From Acidimicrobiaceae bacterium (GTDB lineage Bacteria > Actinomycetota > Acidimicrobiia > Acidimicrobiales > Poriferisodalaceae), in the NCBI GenBank assembly GCA_002721305.1, contig PBKA01000003.1, positions 85,570 to 149,569 on the forward strand: a stretch of 64,000 bases of DNA. The letters run 5' to 3'. Position 1 is the first letter of the stretch; each line of letters starts with the position of its first letter. The translations under genes were made by a program, and so were the position numbers. Below the pieces are notes generated by a model. That model had not been told where the DNA came from. It did not search any database and was given only the letters and a program-made list of their open reading frames with translations. This document shows, piece by piece, positions 7,936-16,875 of the stretch.

Positions 7936-9537
7936 GTGCCTGTAGATCCCAATCGGGAGTTCTGGAAACCCGGAATGGGTTGGGCGAAAGCCGTTGAAGA
8001 TATTGAGTATGTGAAGGGCTTAGCCAACGAAATGGGTGGCCCTGAACGGGTGCAACGACAGCATGAGGGCGGCCGTTATACCGTCCGCGAAAGAATGGAA
8101 AAATTCTGTGATCCGGGTTCTTTCTTGGAAATGGGTCACCTGATCGGCGCTGCTGAGTACGACTCTGATGGCAACTTGGTCGAGTTTTCGCCGGGGGGCT
8201 ACGTCATGGGACTTGGAGAAGTCGACGGTCGCCCAGTGTCAATCGGCGGAGACGACTTCACCCTTTCAGGAGGTAGTCCGCACGACGTGCACAAACTTCC
8301 TCATCACTTCGCTCAACCGCTTGCCCTCCAGTACGGCATCCCGTACATCCAACTTCGTGAAGGCGTGGGACATTCATCAAAACAAGACGAACAAGACGGC
8401 CATATGGGATTACCCCAAGGGGATATGTGGCACGAAGGCGTCGAGCTATTGCGCAACGTTCCCGTGGCTTCAGCAGTTTTGGGGGCGGTAGCTGGATGGC
8501 CAGCCGCAGCAGCGCTGCTTTCACACTTCAGTGTGATGATCAAAGAAAAATCTCAAATCTTCCCGTCCGGACCTCCCGTCGTTGAACGCGCTATCGGGGA
8601 AAGACTCTCAAAAGAAGAACTCGGTGGCTGGCGGATGCATGTCGTCGAAAGCGGACAAGTCGACAACGTCGCCGAGGATGAGGACGACGCCTTTCAGCAA
8701 ATTCGCGACTTTCTCTCTTTTCTCCCCAACACAGTACGAGAGGTCGCCCGACGAGTCGAAACCGGCGACGACCCTGAACGACGTCCCCAAGAGCTTTTGG
8801 ACTTTGTTCCTACCAACCGGCGACAGGGTTACGATGCGAGAGCTCTAATCCGTCACGTCGTTGACAACGGCGATTTCTTTGAAATGCGAGAATTGTACGC
8901 CAGTGGACTCATCACCGGCTTCGCCCGATTGGACGGCTGGTCAGTTGGTGTCATCGGCAGCGATCCAATGAGCAAAGCCGGGGCGATGGACGGCAACGCC
9001 GCTGACAAGTACACGCACTTCGTAGACCTGTGCGACACCTTCAATTTACCGCTCCTGATCTTTCTGGACATGCCTGGCTTCATGTTGGGATCTCACGCAG
9101 AGCGTATTGCCACCATGCGACGGGGAACCCGAGCCCTCATAGCTTCCGCTGAGTGCGAGGTACCGAAAATTGAATTTATGGTGCGGAAGAGTTACGGCGT
9201 GGCAGCAGACGCTCCGAACTCGATCGGCTTACCAGACAGCATCAATCTTCGTTTTGGTTGGCCATCCGGTGAATGGGGTGGCATTCCAATTGAGGGTGGA
9301 GTTGCTGCGGCCTATAGGAGAGAGATTGAGGCCGCAGACGACCCTGACGCTCACCGAGAAGCAATTGAAGAACGTCTGCTACGGCTCCGTTCTCCGTTCA
9401 GGGCCGCACATCGCGGCGATGTCGTCGATCTGATCGACCCCCGGGATACAAGGTCTCTGGCCTGTCGATTCGTGAATCTCGCTCAACCCAAGTTAAGCGA
9501 GTTGGCTCGACGCCCTAAACGCGCTGTTCGCCCTTAG
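7936..9537 (+). CDS. Acyl-CoA carboxylase carboxyltransferase (beta) subunit
   Basis: A 533-residue carboxyltransferase of the PccB/MccB/AccD family, starting with GTG. The paired crotonase-fold halves are visible: the N half with YTVRERMEKFCDPGSF and GGDDFTLSGGS, and the C half with RQGYDARALI, DLCDTFNLPLLIFLDMPGFMLG and RKSYGVAADAP. The family transfers CO2 from carboxybiotin to acyl-CoA such as propionyl-, methylcrotonyl- or acetyl-CoA. The usual acyl pocket motif FVTG is not seen as such, so the substrate is open. No biotin carboxylase or biotin carrier gene lies nearby, so its partner must be elsewhere. Its stop overlaps the stop of the convergent dioxygenase gene by four bases. Confidence 0.9.
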   Translation: MPVDPNREFWKPGMGWAKAVEDIEYVKGLANEMGGPERVQRQHEGGRYTVRERMEKFCDPGSFLEMGHLIGAAEYDSDGNLVEFSPGGYVMGLGEVDGRPVSIGGDDFTLSGGSPHDVHKLPHHFAQPLALQYGIPYIQLREGVGHSSKQDEQDGHMGLPQGDMWHEGVELLRNVPVASAVLGAVAGWPAAAALLSHFSVMIKEKSQIFPSGPPVVERAIGERLSKEELGGWRMHVVESGQVDNVAEDEDDAFQQIRDFLSFLPNTVREVARRVETGDDPERRPQELLDFVPTNRRQGYDARALIRHVVDNGDFFEMRELYASGLITGFARLDGWSVGVIGSDPMSKAGAMDGNAADKYTHFVDLCDTFNLPLLIFLDMPGFMLGSHAERIATMRRGTRALIASAECEVPKIEFMVRKSYGVAADAPNSIGLPDSINLRFGWPSGEWGGIPIEGGVAAAYRREIEAADDPDAHREAIEERLLRLRSPFRAAHRGDVVDLIDPRDTRSLACRFVNLAQPKLSELARRPKRAVRP

Positions 9538-10334
9538 CTTGACGGGATCCCCCGCAAGGTCACACGGTAGCCGTGACGGGTGGCGGGAAAATAGTCCCAG
9601 GTTGCGTAGTGCTGAACACAGCGGTTGTCCCACATTGCTATCGAATTTTGTAACCAATGAAAACGGACATGAAAATTGGGATTTTCGATGTGACGATAGA
9701 GGTATTGCAAGACTGCTTTGCTCTCCTCTCGACTCAAGTCCTTAATTTGCTTGGTGAAGCCTTGGTTAACATAGAGAGCTTTTCTACCTGTTTCGGGATG
9801 GGTAGTTATAACGGGATGGAACGCGGAGGGAGGAGTTTCATCTTGTCGGTGACCCGGGAGATTTCCTAGTCGATGCAAGGCGACTTGCTGTTGAAGGAAA
9901 CTCTGAAAGGCTGGTGACAACGCCTCGTACGCCGCGTACATGGAGCTGAACAGAGTCGCCCCGCCGCCGTCAGGCGGCACTTCGGTCAACCGTAAAATGC
10001 TGCCGGTCGGCGGCGTTTGTTCGAAGCTGACATCGGTGTGCCAACCATCGCCGGCTACGCTCTTCGAATTTTCGTCAGCGTGGATCACAAGGATTTCGGG
10101 GTGCTCCGGGTGATGACGGACTGTCGGATGAATGTGCGGCTCTCCGAAATTGGCAGCAAACGCTATGTGTTGCTCGTGTGTGAGATCCTGATCCCTGAAG
10201 AACACAACTTGGTGCTGAAGCCAGGCTTCACGAATTTGTTGAATAACTGGATCGCTGAGCGCTTCGCGCAGATCGACACCGGTGATTTCAGCGCCAATCG
10301 TCGGGGTGACCGGGCGGACAGAAATTGTATTCAT
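9534..10334 (-). CDS. TauD/TfdA-family Fe(II)/2-oxoglutarate dioxygenase
   Basis: A 266-residue dioxygenase. The iron-binding facial triad is readable: His99-x-Asp101 in GWHTDVSF, and distal His242 in MWDNRCVQHYA. Arg257 in HGYRVTLRG would bind the carboxylate of 2-oxoglutarate. The N-terminal IGAEITGVDL strand is also characteristic. Members hydroxylate substrates such as taurine, alkyl sulfates or 2,4-D, often releasing sulfite or a small molecule. The class is certain, the substrate is not. It begins 46 bases from the divergent threonine aldolase start and ends in a four-base convergent overlap with the carboxylase gene. A related but partial gene lies at the right window edge. Confidence 0.92.
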   Translation of the reverse strand: MNTISVRPVTPTIGAEITGVDLREALSDPVIQQIREAWLQHQVVFFRDQDLTHEQHIAFAANFGEPHIHPTVRHHPEHPEILVIHADENSKSVAGDGWHTDVSFEQTPPTGSILRLTEVPPDGGGATLFSSMYAAYEALSPAFQSFLQQQVALHRLGNLPGHRQDETPPSAFHPVITTHPETGRKALYVNQGFTKQIKDLSREESKAVLQYLYRHIENPNFHVRFHWLQNSIAMWDNRCVQHYATWDYFPATRHGYRVTLRGIPSS

Positions 10335-10380
10335 CCCCTAAGGCTATGTGTGCGTGCTCTGAACGTGGCACATTAATAGG

Positions 10381-11385
10381 GTGATCGACTTAAGATCTGA
10401 CACAGTTTCTCGTCCCACCGACGCAATGCGTAAGGCTATGTCTGCCGCTGAGGTGGGTGATGACGTCTTCGGAGATGATCCGACTGTCCGTGATCTAGAG
10501 CATCACGTGGCTGAATTGTTAGGCAAAGAAGCTGCGGTGTTTGTTTCGTCTGGCACACAATCAAACCTCTGTGCCTTGATGGCTCATTGCCAACGCGGAG
10601 ACGAGTACCTAGTCGGCGATCATGCTCACACCTACATGTACGAGGGCGGCGGTGCTGCAGTGTTAGGAAGCATTCAACCTCAAACTATTCCGATGCTCGA
10701 CTCGGGAATGCTGGACCTCGAAGCAGCACGCTCCGCGATAAAGCCCCATGATTCTCATTTCGCACGAACACGCCTTCTTTGTCTGGAAAACACGACCGAT
10801 GGAAAAGTTGTGGGACTTGGAGACCTCGAAGCCGGACGAGATCTAGTTGACGAGCACAATTTGGGTTACCACCTTGATGGAGCCCGGCTCTGGAACGCTG
10901 CGGTTGCGCTAGCAGTTAACCCAGCAGAAGTCGCTGCCCCATTTGACACCGTGTCGGTATGTCTTTCCAAAGGCTTGGGAGCGCCGATTGGTTCAGTGTT
11001 AGTAGGCCCAGGCGAACTCATAAGTGAAGCACGAAAGTGGCGAAAGATGCTTGGTGGGGCGATGCGTCAAGTGGGATTAATTGCCGCTGCAGGTAAGCAC
11101 GCCGTCGAGAACCACATCGAACGCCTCGCCGAGGATCATCACAATGCGGAACGGCTTGCTGAGGGCCTTGAAGCCATCGACAACATAGAAGTTGAAGCGC
11201 AGAACACCAACATGGTTTTCGTCAGAGCATCTCGCGACATCGGCGATTTGGAAGACCGGTTGCGGAACCAAGGTCTTCTCACAAGGTGGGCTGGCCCAAG
11301 CAGCCGCATGGTTGTCCACCTTGACGTCACAACGAACGACGTGGATCGGGCGGTTAGTTTGATTGCAGAAGAGCTAGGTGGCTAA
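10381..11385 (+). CDS. ltaE: Low-specificity L-threonine aldolase
   Basis: A 334-residue PLP enzyme of fold type I that cleaves L-threonine or L-allo-threonine to glycine and acetaldehyde. The start MIDLRSDTVSRPT (GTG codon) is the family signature, followed by GDDVFGDDPTV, VSSGTQSNL, and the PLP lysine in VSVCLSKGLGAPIGS near residue 200. YHLDGARLWNAA carries the Asp that pairs with the PLP ring nitrogen. Length matches the family. It diverges from the TauD gene and is convergent with the large monooxygenase gene, whose stop it overlaps by four bases. There is no obvious operon partner. Function is likely central glycine/threonine metabolism. Confidence 0.93.
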   Translation: MIDLRSDTVSRPTDAMRKAMSAAEVGDDVFGDDPTVRDLEHHVAELLGKEAAVFVSSGTQSNLCALMAHCQRGDEYLVGDHAHTYMYEGGGAAVLGSIQPQTIPMLDSGMLDLEAARSAIKPHDSHFARTRLLCLENTTDGKVVGLGDLEAGRDLVDEHNLGYHLDGARLWNAAVALAVNPAEVAAPFDTVSVCLSKGLGAPIGSVLVGPGELISEARKWRKMLGGAMRQVGLIAAAGKHAVENHIERLAEDHHNAERLAEGLEAIDNIEVEAQNTNMVFVRASRDIGDLEDRLRNQGLLTRWAGPSSRMVVHLDVTTNDVDRAVSLIAEELGG

Positions 11386-13301
11386 TCCGCCACTAATTCG
11401 GCAACCGGTTCGGTCCAATAATCTGCCAGATTTGCTTCTCGAGTCATCGCATAAAAGTCGACGTTACGCCAAGGCGAGTTGACGACAATTCGTCCCCGTT
11501 CATTTCGGTAGTAGGAAGTCATTCCTGGGTGGGTCCAGACCATTTGTTCGTGAGCACGGTCAACGTCATCGTTGTACGCGTCGTGAACGTCTTGACGAAT
11601 TTCGACTGCTCCCACGTCTTGGTCAAGCATTTTTTGGATTATGTCCATGATGTACCTGACTTGCATCTCAACCACGAAGATGAGGCTCCCCCCATGGCCC
11701 GGTTGGAGATTCGGACCGTACAAGGTGAAGAAGTTGGGGAAGTTAGGAACAACCGTACCTAGGTACGCCTGAGCGTTATCTCGCTCCCATTGGGTCGTCA
11801 GAGACGTACCTGACCGACCTTTCGCTTCATACGTGGTAATAAAATTGAGAACATCGAAGCCAGTTGCTATTACCAAAACATCGGCCTCGTATTCGCTGCC
11901 GTCAGTTGTGTAAAGACACGTGGAGTCGATCTTGTCGACGTGCTCATCGACCAAAGTGACCTTTGGGTTTCGCAACATGCGATACCAACCGTTGTCCATG
12001 AGCATCCTCTTACCAAAGGGCGGATAGGTCGGTAGAACCCGATCAAGGAGTTCAGGTGCTTTATCGCCCAATTCGTTGATCACGTAGTCGGTGAAGTACG
12101 CCCGGTGGGCGTCATTTTGGGCATTCAGCGATCTTTCCGGATGCTCCCACTCTGGGTCTCTTTGGAGTGCTGAATGGATCCGATCGTTGAACGTCCAGCC
12201 GAGTCGAACTCGGTACCAATTCCTATAAAGCGGTACTTCGCGCAGCAAAAACCGGAGGGGCTCTGGGACCTCTTTCCGGAACTGCTCGAAGGGGGCGGCC
12301 CAGTGAACTGATTTTTGGAAAATAGTCAGCGAATTCACTTCATCTTGAATTTCTGGACCAATTTGCATACAGCTGGCACCGTTTCCGATAACCGCTACGT
12401 TTTTCCCGGTAAGGTCCGCATCGGCCGGCCACCGAGCCGTGTGCCATTTCTCTCCTTCCCATTCCTCGAGGCCCTCGATATCTGGGAAAACGGGTGGATT
12501 GAAGATTCCAGCCGCGCTAATTACAACGTTGGCTTCGACTTTTTCCGCACTGCCGTCGGGTAGGCGGAGCACCGCAAGCCATTTTTGTTGGTCGGCATCA
12601 TATTCAATGAGTTCCACCGCTGTTTCGAATCGAATGAAGTCGCGCACCTCAAAGCTGTCACAGACGTGTTCTAGGTATCCATGCAACTCGTCACGTAAGC
12701 AGAAGTATTTTTGCCAGTCGTAGGGAGCAAAGGAGTAGGAATAGAGATGGTTCGGGGTGTCTACACCAGCCCCCGGGTAGCGGTTCTCCCACCAAACTCC
12801 CCCCACCGTTGAGTTACGTTCTACAACCTGAAAGTTGATACCGAGCATCTGAAGGTTGATAGCTGCACATAGTCCCGAGACCCCCGCGCCGATGATCAGG
12901 ACACTGAAATCCTCCGGTGAGGTCACGGTCTCATGATCAAGAAACTTCACTTGTCCCAGCTGGGCCGCTGTGAACTGGCCATATTCAGACGGAACGGCTT
13001 CCGCCATGGAAACACTGAGCATCTTGACGATGAGGTCATCGTCAGGTTCAGGGAGGGCAATAGGACGGCCTTCTCTCCAGGCCAGTATCGCCTCAAGTGC
13101 TGCCTCGCGAACTTCTAGTTGATGTTCAGGATTAAGACCACCGGTGTCATTATCCCCTAATCCGGGTTGTCGCTTAGGTAGATAGGGTTCGTCCAGCCAA
13201 TGAAGTTCACCTGTCAGTTGCACCAGCACCATAAGTAGGGTCGGGATATTCGCAACTTTGATCGCTTCGGCGAAGATTTGCTCGTCGGGCTTAGTGTTCA
13301 T
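11382..13301 (-). CDS. Flavin Baeyer-Villiger monooxygenase with N-terminal extension (HAPMO-like)
   Basis: A 639-residue FAD/NADPH monooxygenase. The FAD Rossmann motif Gly138-x-Gly140-x-x-Gly143 (VLIIGAGVSG) comes only after about 130 residues. This helical extension resembles that of 4-hydroxyacetophenone monooxygenase. GGVWWENRYPGAGVDTP is the typical flavin-contact segment. WEGEKWHTARWP is the Baeyer-Villiger fingerprint (FxGxxxHxxxWP) with Trp in place of Phe. The NADPH Rossmann motif NVAVIGNGASCMQ follows. Such enzymes insert oxygen next to a ketone, giving esters or lactones. Next upstream, on the opposite strand, is the five-gene operon with the linalool dehydratase/isomerase-like protein and a lactonase, so a shared terpenoid ketone route is conceivable but unproven. 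Confidence 0.9.
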   Translation of the reverse strand: MNTKPDEQIFAEAIKVANIPTLLMVLVQLTGELHWLDEPYLPKRQPGLGDNDTGGLNPEHQLEVREAALEAILAWREGRPIALPEPDDDLIVKMLSVSMAEAVPSEYGQFTAAQLGQVKFLDHETVTSPEDFSVLIIGAGVSGLCAAINLQMLGINFQVVERNSTVGGVWWENRYPGAGVDTPNHLYSYSFAPYDWQKYFCLRDELHGYLEHVCDSFEVRDFIRFETAVELIEYDADQQKWLAVLRLPDGSAEKVEANVVISAAGIFNPPVFPDIEGLEEWEGEKWHTARWPADADLTGKNVAVIGNGASCMQIGPEIQDEVNSLTIFQKSVHWAAPFEQFRKEVPEPLRFLLREVPLYRNWYRVRLGWTFNDRIHSALQRDPEWEHPERSLNAQNDAHRAYFTDYVINELGDKAPELLDRVLPTYPPFGKRMLMDNGWYRMLRNPKVTLVDEHVDKIDSTCLYTTDGSEYEADVLVIATGFDVLNFITTYEAKGRSGTSLTTQWERDNAQAYLGTVVPNFPNFFTLYGPNLQPGHGGSLIFVVEMQVRYIMDIIQKMLDQDVGAVEIRQDVHDAYNDDVDRAHEQMVWTHPGMTSYYRNERGRIVVNSPWRNVDFYAMTREANLADYWTEPVAELVAD

Positions 13302-13481
13302 TCTTAATTACCCAGATCTCGAAGGTTCTTACCAATCAAGATATCTCCTCGGATCTCGTCGAGGTGGAGTTGTTCGTTTTTAGAGTGAACAGAAATCTAT
13401 TTTTACTTCGGTGTCCCCAATTGCATCTCTTTTCGTCTTATATGTCGGCACAAGTTGACTGACGTGCGACAGAATCCTCCT

Positions 13482-14366
13482 ATGACAGATTCGACTGTGG
13501 AATCGGTTGCGTTCGTTGGGCTCGGCGCTATGGGAGGGCCAATGTGCGCCAACCTTACGGCCAAATCACCTGTTCCTGTCCTCGCACACGATCTCGATTC
13601 GGATGCCGTAAGAAGAGCGGTCGAAGCTGGAGCCATAGCTGCTACAGGTCTAGAAAACATTGCCAGCGCGGACATAGTTTTCGTCTGTGTCCCTGGAGAA
13701 GAAGAGACAAGAGCGGTTTGTCTCGCCGAAAATGGGCTCTGTCAAAACGCGCGGGAGGGTCAAGTTGTCGTGGACTGCACCACCGCGACGGTCAGAGTCA
13801 ACCTTGATGTAGCCGAAGCGTTGAAAGCACGCGGCGCTAATTTCGCTGACGCTCCAGTAGCTCGCGGTGTTCCAAATGCAGTAGAGGGAACACTGTCCAT
13901 CACAGTAGGCGGGGATAAAGAAGTCTTCGATCGGATTGCTCCGTGGTTGGGATATATGGGTTCCGACGTTGCATACTGTGGTCCCGTTGGAACCGGAACG
14001 GTCATAAAACTCATGAACAATATGGTGCTGTTCGAGAACGTGTCAGCTTTGGCTGAAGCGATGGCAATCGCTACCAAAGCAGGCGTTAGCCGCGGCCGCG
14101 TCTTTGACCTGTTGGGTCAGGGGTCAGCGGACAGTTTCGCTCTTCGGCGTCATGGCGCATTTATGACAACCGGTGACTACCCCGCTGACCGTTTCCCCAC
14201 AAGCTATTCGGTAAAGGACCTCGACTACGCTCTGGCGTTGGCGGACGAAGTCAACGTGGATGCGGCTGGCGCTCGTCTAGTTCGAGAGCGTTTTGCCGAA
14301 GTGGTGGATCGTGGCCTTGGGCACCTATATTCGCCAGTCGTCTACGAATTGTTTGAAAACGAATGA
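13482..14366 (+). CDS. 3-Hydroxyisobutyrate dehydrogenase-family oxidoreductase
   Basis: About 294 residues from ATG 13482; a TTG at 13455 gives nine more. The NAD(P) Rossmann motif FVGLGAMGGPMCANL is at the start. DAPVARGVPNAVEGTLSITVGG matches the substrate-binding motif DAPVSGG, and TVIKLMNNM contains the catalytic Lys. These beta-hydroxyacid dehydrogenases oxidise or reduce short hydroxy acids. Arg replaces Ser in the DAPVxxG segment, so substrate choice may differ from true 3-hydroxyisobutyrate. It is the first gene of the 13.5-18.2 kb plus-strand operon, and its stop overlaps the next start as ATGA, a sign of translational coupling. Its promoter should lie in the 180-base gap after the divergent monooxygenase gene. 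Confidence 0.88.
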   Translation: MTDSTVESVAFVGLGAMGGPMCANLTAKSPVPVLAHDLDSDAVRRAVEAGAIAATGLENIASADIVFVCVPGEEETRAVCLAENGLCQNAREGQVVVDCTTATVRVNLDVAEALKARGANFADAPVARGVPNAVEGTLSITVGGDKEVFDRIAPWLGYMGSDVAYCGPVGTGTVIKLMNNMVLFENVSALAEAMAIATKAGVSRGRVFDLLGQGSADSFALRRHGAFMTTGDYPADRFPTSYSVKDLDYALALADEVNVDAAGARLVRERFAEVVDRGLGHLYSPVVYELFENE

Positions 14367-15391
14367 GTGACCTAGATCCCGAGCTGGTAGATCGGGCAGT
14401 GCAGTTGGCCGACGACCATCTTTTCCCCGCTGCACTCGAGGTTGATGCCTTGGGCACAGTTCCCCGCCCACAACTCGATCTTGTCCGCGACGCCGGTTTT
14501 CACGGCCTTTTCGCCCCCGCTGAATTTGGTGGCTTAGGCGCGTCACCCCAAACTCAGTGGGCTGTTCATGAGTCGTTGTCGGGGGGTTGCCTGACAACAA
14601 GTTTCGTTTGGGCTCAACATGCTGGGCCCAGTAAAGCGGCCGTCGAAACGACTGGACCGATGAGAGAGCGGTGGGCAGAGGCTCTAGCCACTGGAGAGTC
14701 CCAGGGAGGAGTGGCCTTCGCTCACTTGAATCGACCTGGTACCCCTATCCTCCAAGCGGAACCTCACAGCGGCGGATGGAGGTTCTCGGGGTCAGCTCCA
14801 TTCGTAACAGGGTGGGGCCACATAGACGTTGTACTGACCGCCGCACGACATAAGGATTCAGTGGTTTGGGCGTTGATCGAAGCCCGAGACTGCGAGACAA
14901 TCACCAGTCGCCGCCTGTCATTGGCTGCCATCGACTCAGCCGTGACCGTCGAGTTGACTTTCGATAACCATCCAGTCACAAAAGCGTCAGTGACCTCAGT
15001 GGAAGGCTTCGATCAATGGACCGAGCGTTACCGAAAGGGTCTTCGCGCCAACGGGTCCAATCCTCTTGGAGTTGCCTCTCGAGCAACAAAGTTGTTGGGG
15101 CCGAGCCCCTTGGATACCCAACTTGTCGATGCTAGAGACCGAATCAACAACGCCAGTGTCGAAGCATTGCCCGAAGCTCGAGCTCTACTCGGTGATCTGT
15201 GCGTACGAGCAACTTCGGCCTTAGTTGCCAAGGTGGGCGGGTCCGCGCTCTTCATGGAGCAGCAAGCTCAACGGCTCGCCAGAGAGTCGCTATTCTTGCT
15301 GGTGCAAGGTCAAACACCTGAAATCAAAGAACATCACTTGAGACTCCTCACCGAGAACGCCACAGTCGGAAGGCCAAGTCGTGACAACTGA
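14363..15391 (+). CDS. Divergent acyl-CoA dehydrogenase-like flavoprotein
   Basis: A 342-residue protein with the overall acyl-CoA dehydrogenase plan: helical N domain with RDAGFHGLFAPAEFGGLG, a beta domain beginning near GVAFAHLNRPG, and a C-terminal four-helix domain. It is about 40 residues shorter than typical members. The C-terminal segment that normally reads IYEGT carries LVQGQT, so the MCAD-type catalytic Glu is replaced by Gln. The EP-AGSD flavin loop is also replaced, by LNRPGTPI. It may act on a non-CoA substrate or be a partner subunit rather than a standard dehydrogenase. It is translationally coupled to the gene before it (4-nt overlap) and overlaps the candidate selenoprotein gene by 11 nt, so it belongs to the same operon. 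Confidence 0.8.
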   Translation: MSDLDPELVDRAVQLADDHLFPAALEVDALGTVPRPQLDLVRDAGFHGLFAPAEFGGLGASPQTQWAVHESLSGGCLTTSFVWAQHAGPSKAAVETTGPMRERWAEALATGESQGGVAFAHLNRPGTPILQAEPHSGGWRFSGSAPFVTGWGHIDVVLTAARHKDSVVWALIEARDCETITSRRLSLAAIDSAVTVELTFDNHPVTKASVTSVEGFDQWTERYRKGLRANGSNPLGVASRATKLLGPSPLDTQLVDARDRINNASVEALPEARALLGDLCVRATSALVAKVGGSALFMEQQAQRLARESLFLLVQGQTPEIKEHHLRLLTENATVGRPSRDN

Positions 15392-16868
15392 CAGCCACGA
15401 AGCCCTAGACCGACGGTCCTTGGGTTGGCTCCGGTACCTATACCGCAAGGCAACGACCCCAGACAACTGGGACCGCGACGGTCAACCTCACCCTCATTGG
15501 GACAACATCACTGGACCACCAATGACCTCTTTCCACCGATTCGATCTAATCGACTCGGCATACGCGATGGCTCTCATGAGTGATCGAACTCCAGCGTGGA
15601 CAGAAGTTTATGGCCGCGTGCTAGACGAATTAGTAGCGCGTCACACATCTTGGTGGGCTGCTGAAGATTGGATGACCCAATTCGGGCCAGACCCCGATCG
15701 CGGCAGCTACCCGGAACAATATCGTCCGCTCATTCCGGCCGACCATTGGGGTAGTTACGATGTCCCTGGGTGGACAGCTAACGGCATCGAGCCTTACGGG
15801 ATACAGATGGATCCCGTGGCGGCCGACGGAATGCTCTTCTTCAAGGGGTTTTTCGGTTTACTTCTCGGATTGCACCGTTACGTTTCAAATGATTCGAAAT
15901 GGAACGAACCATTCGAAATGATCCGCGACGGAAAAAACACCTTCACCTGGACCCATTCAGGAATAATGAGCCATCTTGCTGAGCAATGGCACAGTAGACA
16001 GATGGGGTGCCATTGTGAGAACACTAAGATATGGCCCTATTGACTATCTGGAGCCGGTCTCGGTCTGAGACTTCACGACCAACTCCTCAACACCAATTTC
16101 CACTCTGCGTTCGATCACTGGTGGGAATACGCTGCGGAGAACTACATCACTTGGGATCGGGATCAAGCCATTGCTATGGACTTGTACTACGACCCAGTTG
16201 TCGACGAACACCTCAAATCCCCCGTCGGCTTGATCGCACCAACGTGGTACTTGGCTCCACAACGCCGGGAGGTGGCTGAAACGGCATGGACCTTTGGGGC
16301 CACCGCGCTCGGCCTACTCGGTGATGGCGATGTCCAACTTGCTCGAGCCCAAGATGGCATTATGCTCGCCTGGTTTACAGGCGAATTCGCTGACGGTGCT
16401 GTGAAGCGAAAGCTTTGGGATGCCTGCGACGCTCTCTTCGAACCCCGATTCGACCAGGACAGCGGCGAGTTCACTTTTAACTTTGGCTTCAACGAACCTC
16501 ACCCACGAGGCCAATGCAATGCTCGGGTTATGGCTGGCTGGGTCTGTTCTCCTGGAGCGTGGGCCAGTATCTTCACTAACCCGAATCTCACGAAACACAC
16601 TGAGCCGTGCGTCGAAGATGTCGACTTTCCACGAATCGCTATGAGTGAAGCCCACTGGGACGGAAACGCGTTGGTTCTCGCGGCCAGTGCTTGCAATGAC
16701 TCGACGAACGGGGCACGCACGACTATGCGCGTGCGTCGGCTACCTGTTGATGGGGAATGGCAACTTACTGGTTCTGACGGCACTTCGACTAGTTGTCATG
16801 TAGCAGGCGGAGAAACCGCCATCGAACTTATCGCTGACAGCTCCACCTTCACCCTTGAAGTGACATAG
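15381..16868 (+). CDS. Linalool dehydratase/isomerase-family protein with in-frame TGA, candidate selenoprotein
   Basis: Read through the TGA at 16041-16043, this is a 495-residue protein starting with GTG at 15381. Both halves belong to one linalool dehydratase/isomerase (Ldi) domain, an alpha6/alpha6 barrel. The N half has FFKGFFGLLLGLHRYVSND; the C half has the NEPHPRGQCNA motif I recall from this family. The Castellaniella enzyme interconverts myrcene, linalool and geraniol using a Cys171/Cys180 pair (numbering from memory). Here Cys212 (in CHCENTK) is followed nine residues later by the TGA codon, residue 221, exactly where the second cysteine belongs. The frame is unbroken on both sides, so this is no frameshift. 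With the hairpin that follows, selenocysteine insertion is the best explanation. A nonsense mutation or read error (TGC to TGA) is the alternative. I could not place a counterpart of catalytic His129. No signal peptide is seen, unlike the periplasmic Castellaniella protein. Substrate unknown. Confidence 0.85.
16041..16071 (+). promoter_or_regulatory. Candidate bacterial SECIS element (selenocysteine insertion hairpin)
   Basis: The TGA at 16041-16043 is followed by a hairpin with 5' arm GTCTC (16057-16061), loop GGTCT (16062-16066) and 3' arm GAGAC (16067-16071), a perfect five-base-pair stem that a G-U pair (16056 with 16072) can extend. The loop starts 18 nucleotides after the TGA. From memory, the E. 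coli fdhF SECIS has GGUCU in its apical loop at the same distance from its UGA, where SelB contacts it. Stem, loop sequence and spacing all agree. SelB carrying Sec-tRNA would act here in the cytoplasm during translation. No selA, selB, selC or selD is in the window. Confidence 0.78.
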
Positions 16869-16875
16869 TGGGGAG

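Noticed and set aside
16031..16279. A frame-shifted open frame across the TGA region, suggesting the Ldi-family gene is broken by an indel
   Set aside because: The coding frame before and after the TGA is the same (15381 and 16176 are in one frame), and the amino acids just after the TGA continue the Ldi domain. The other frame has no family match.
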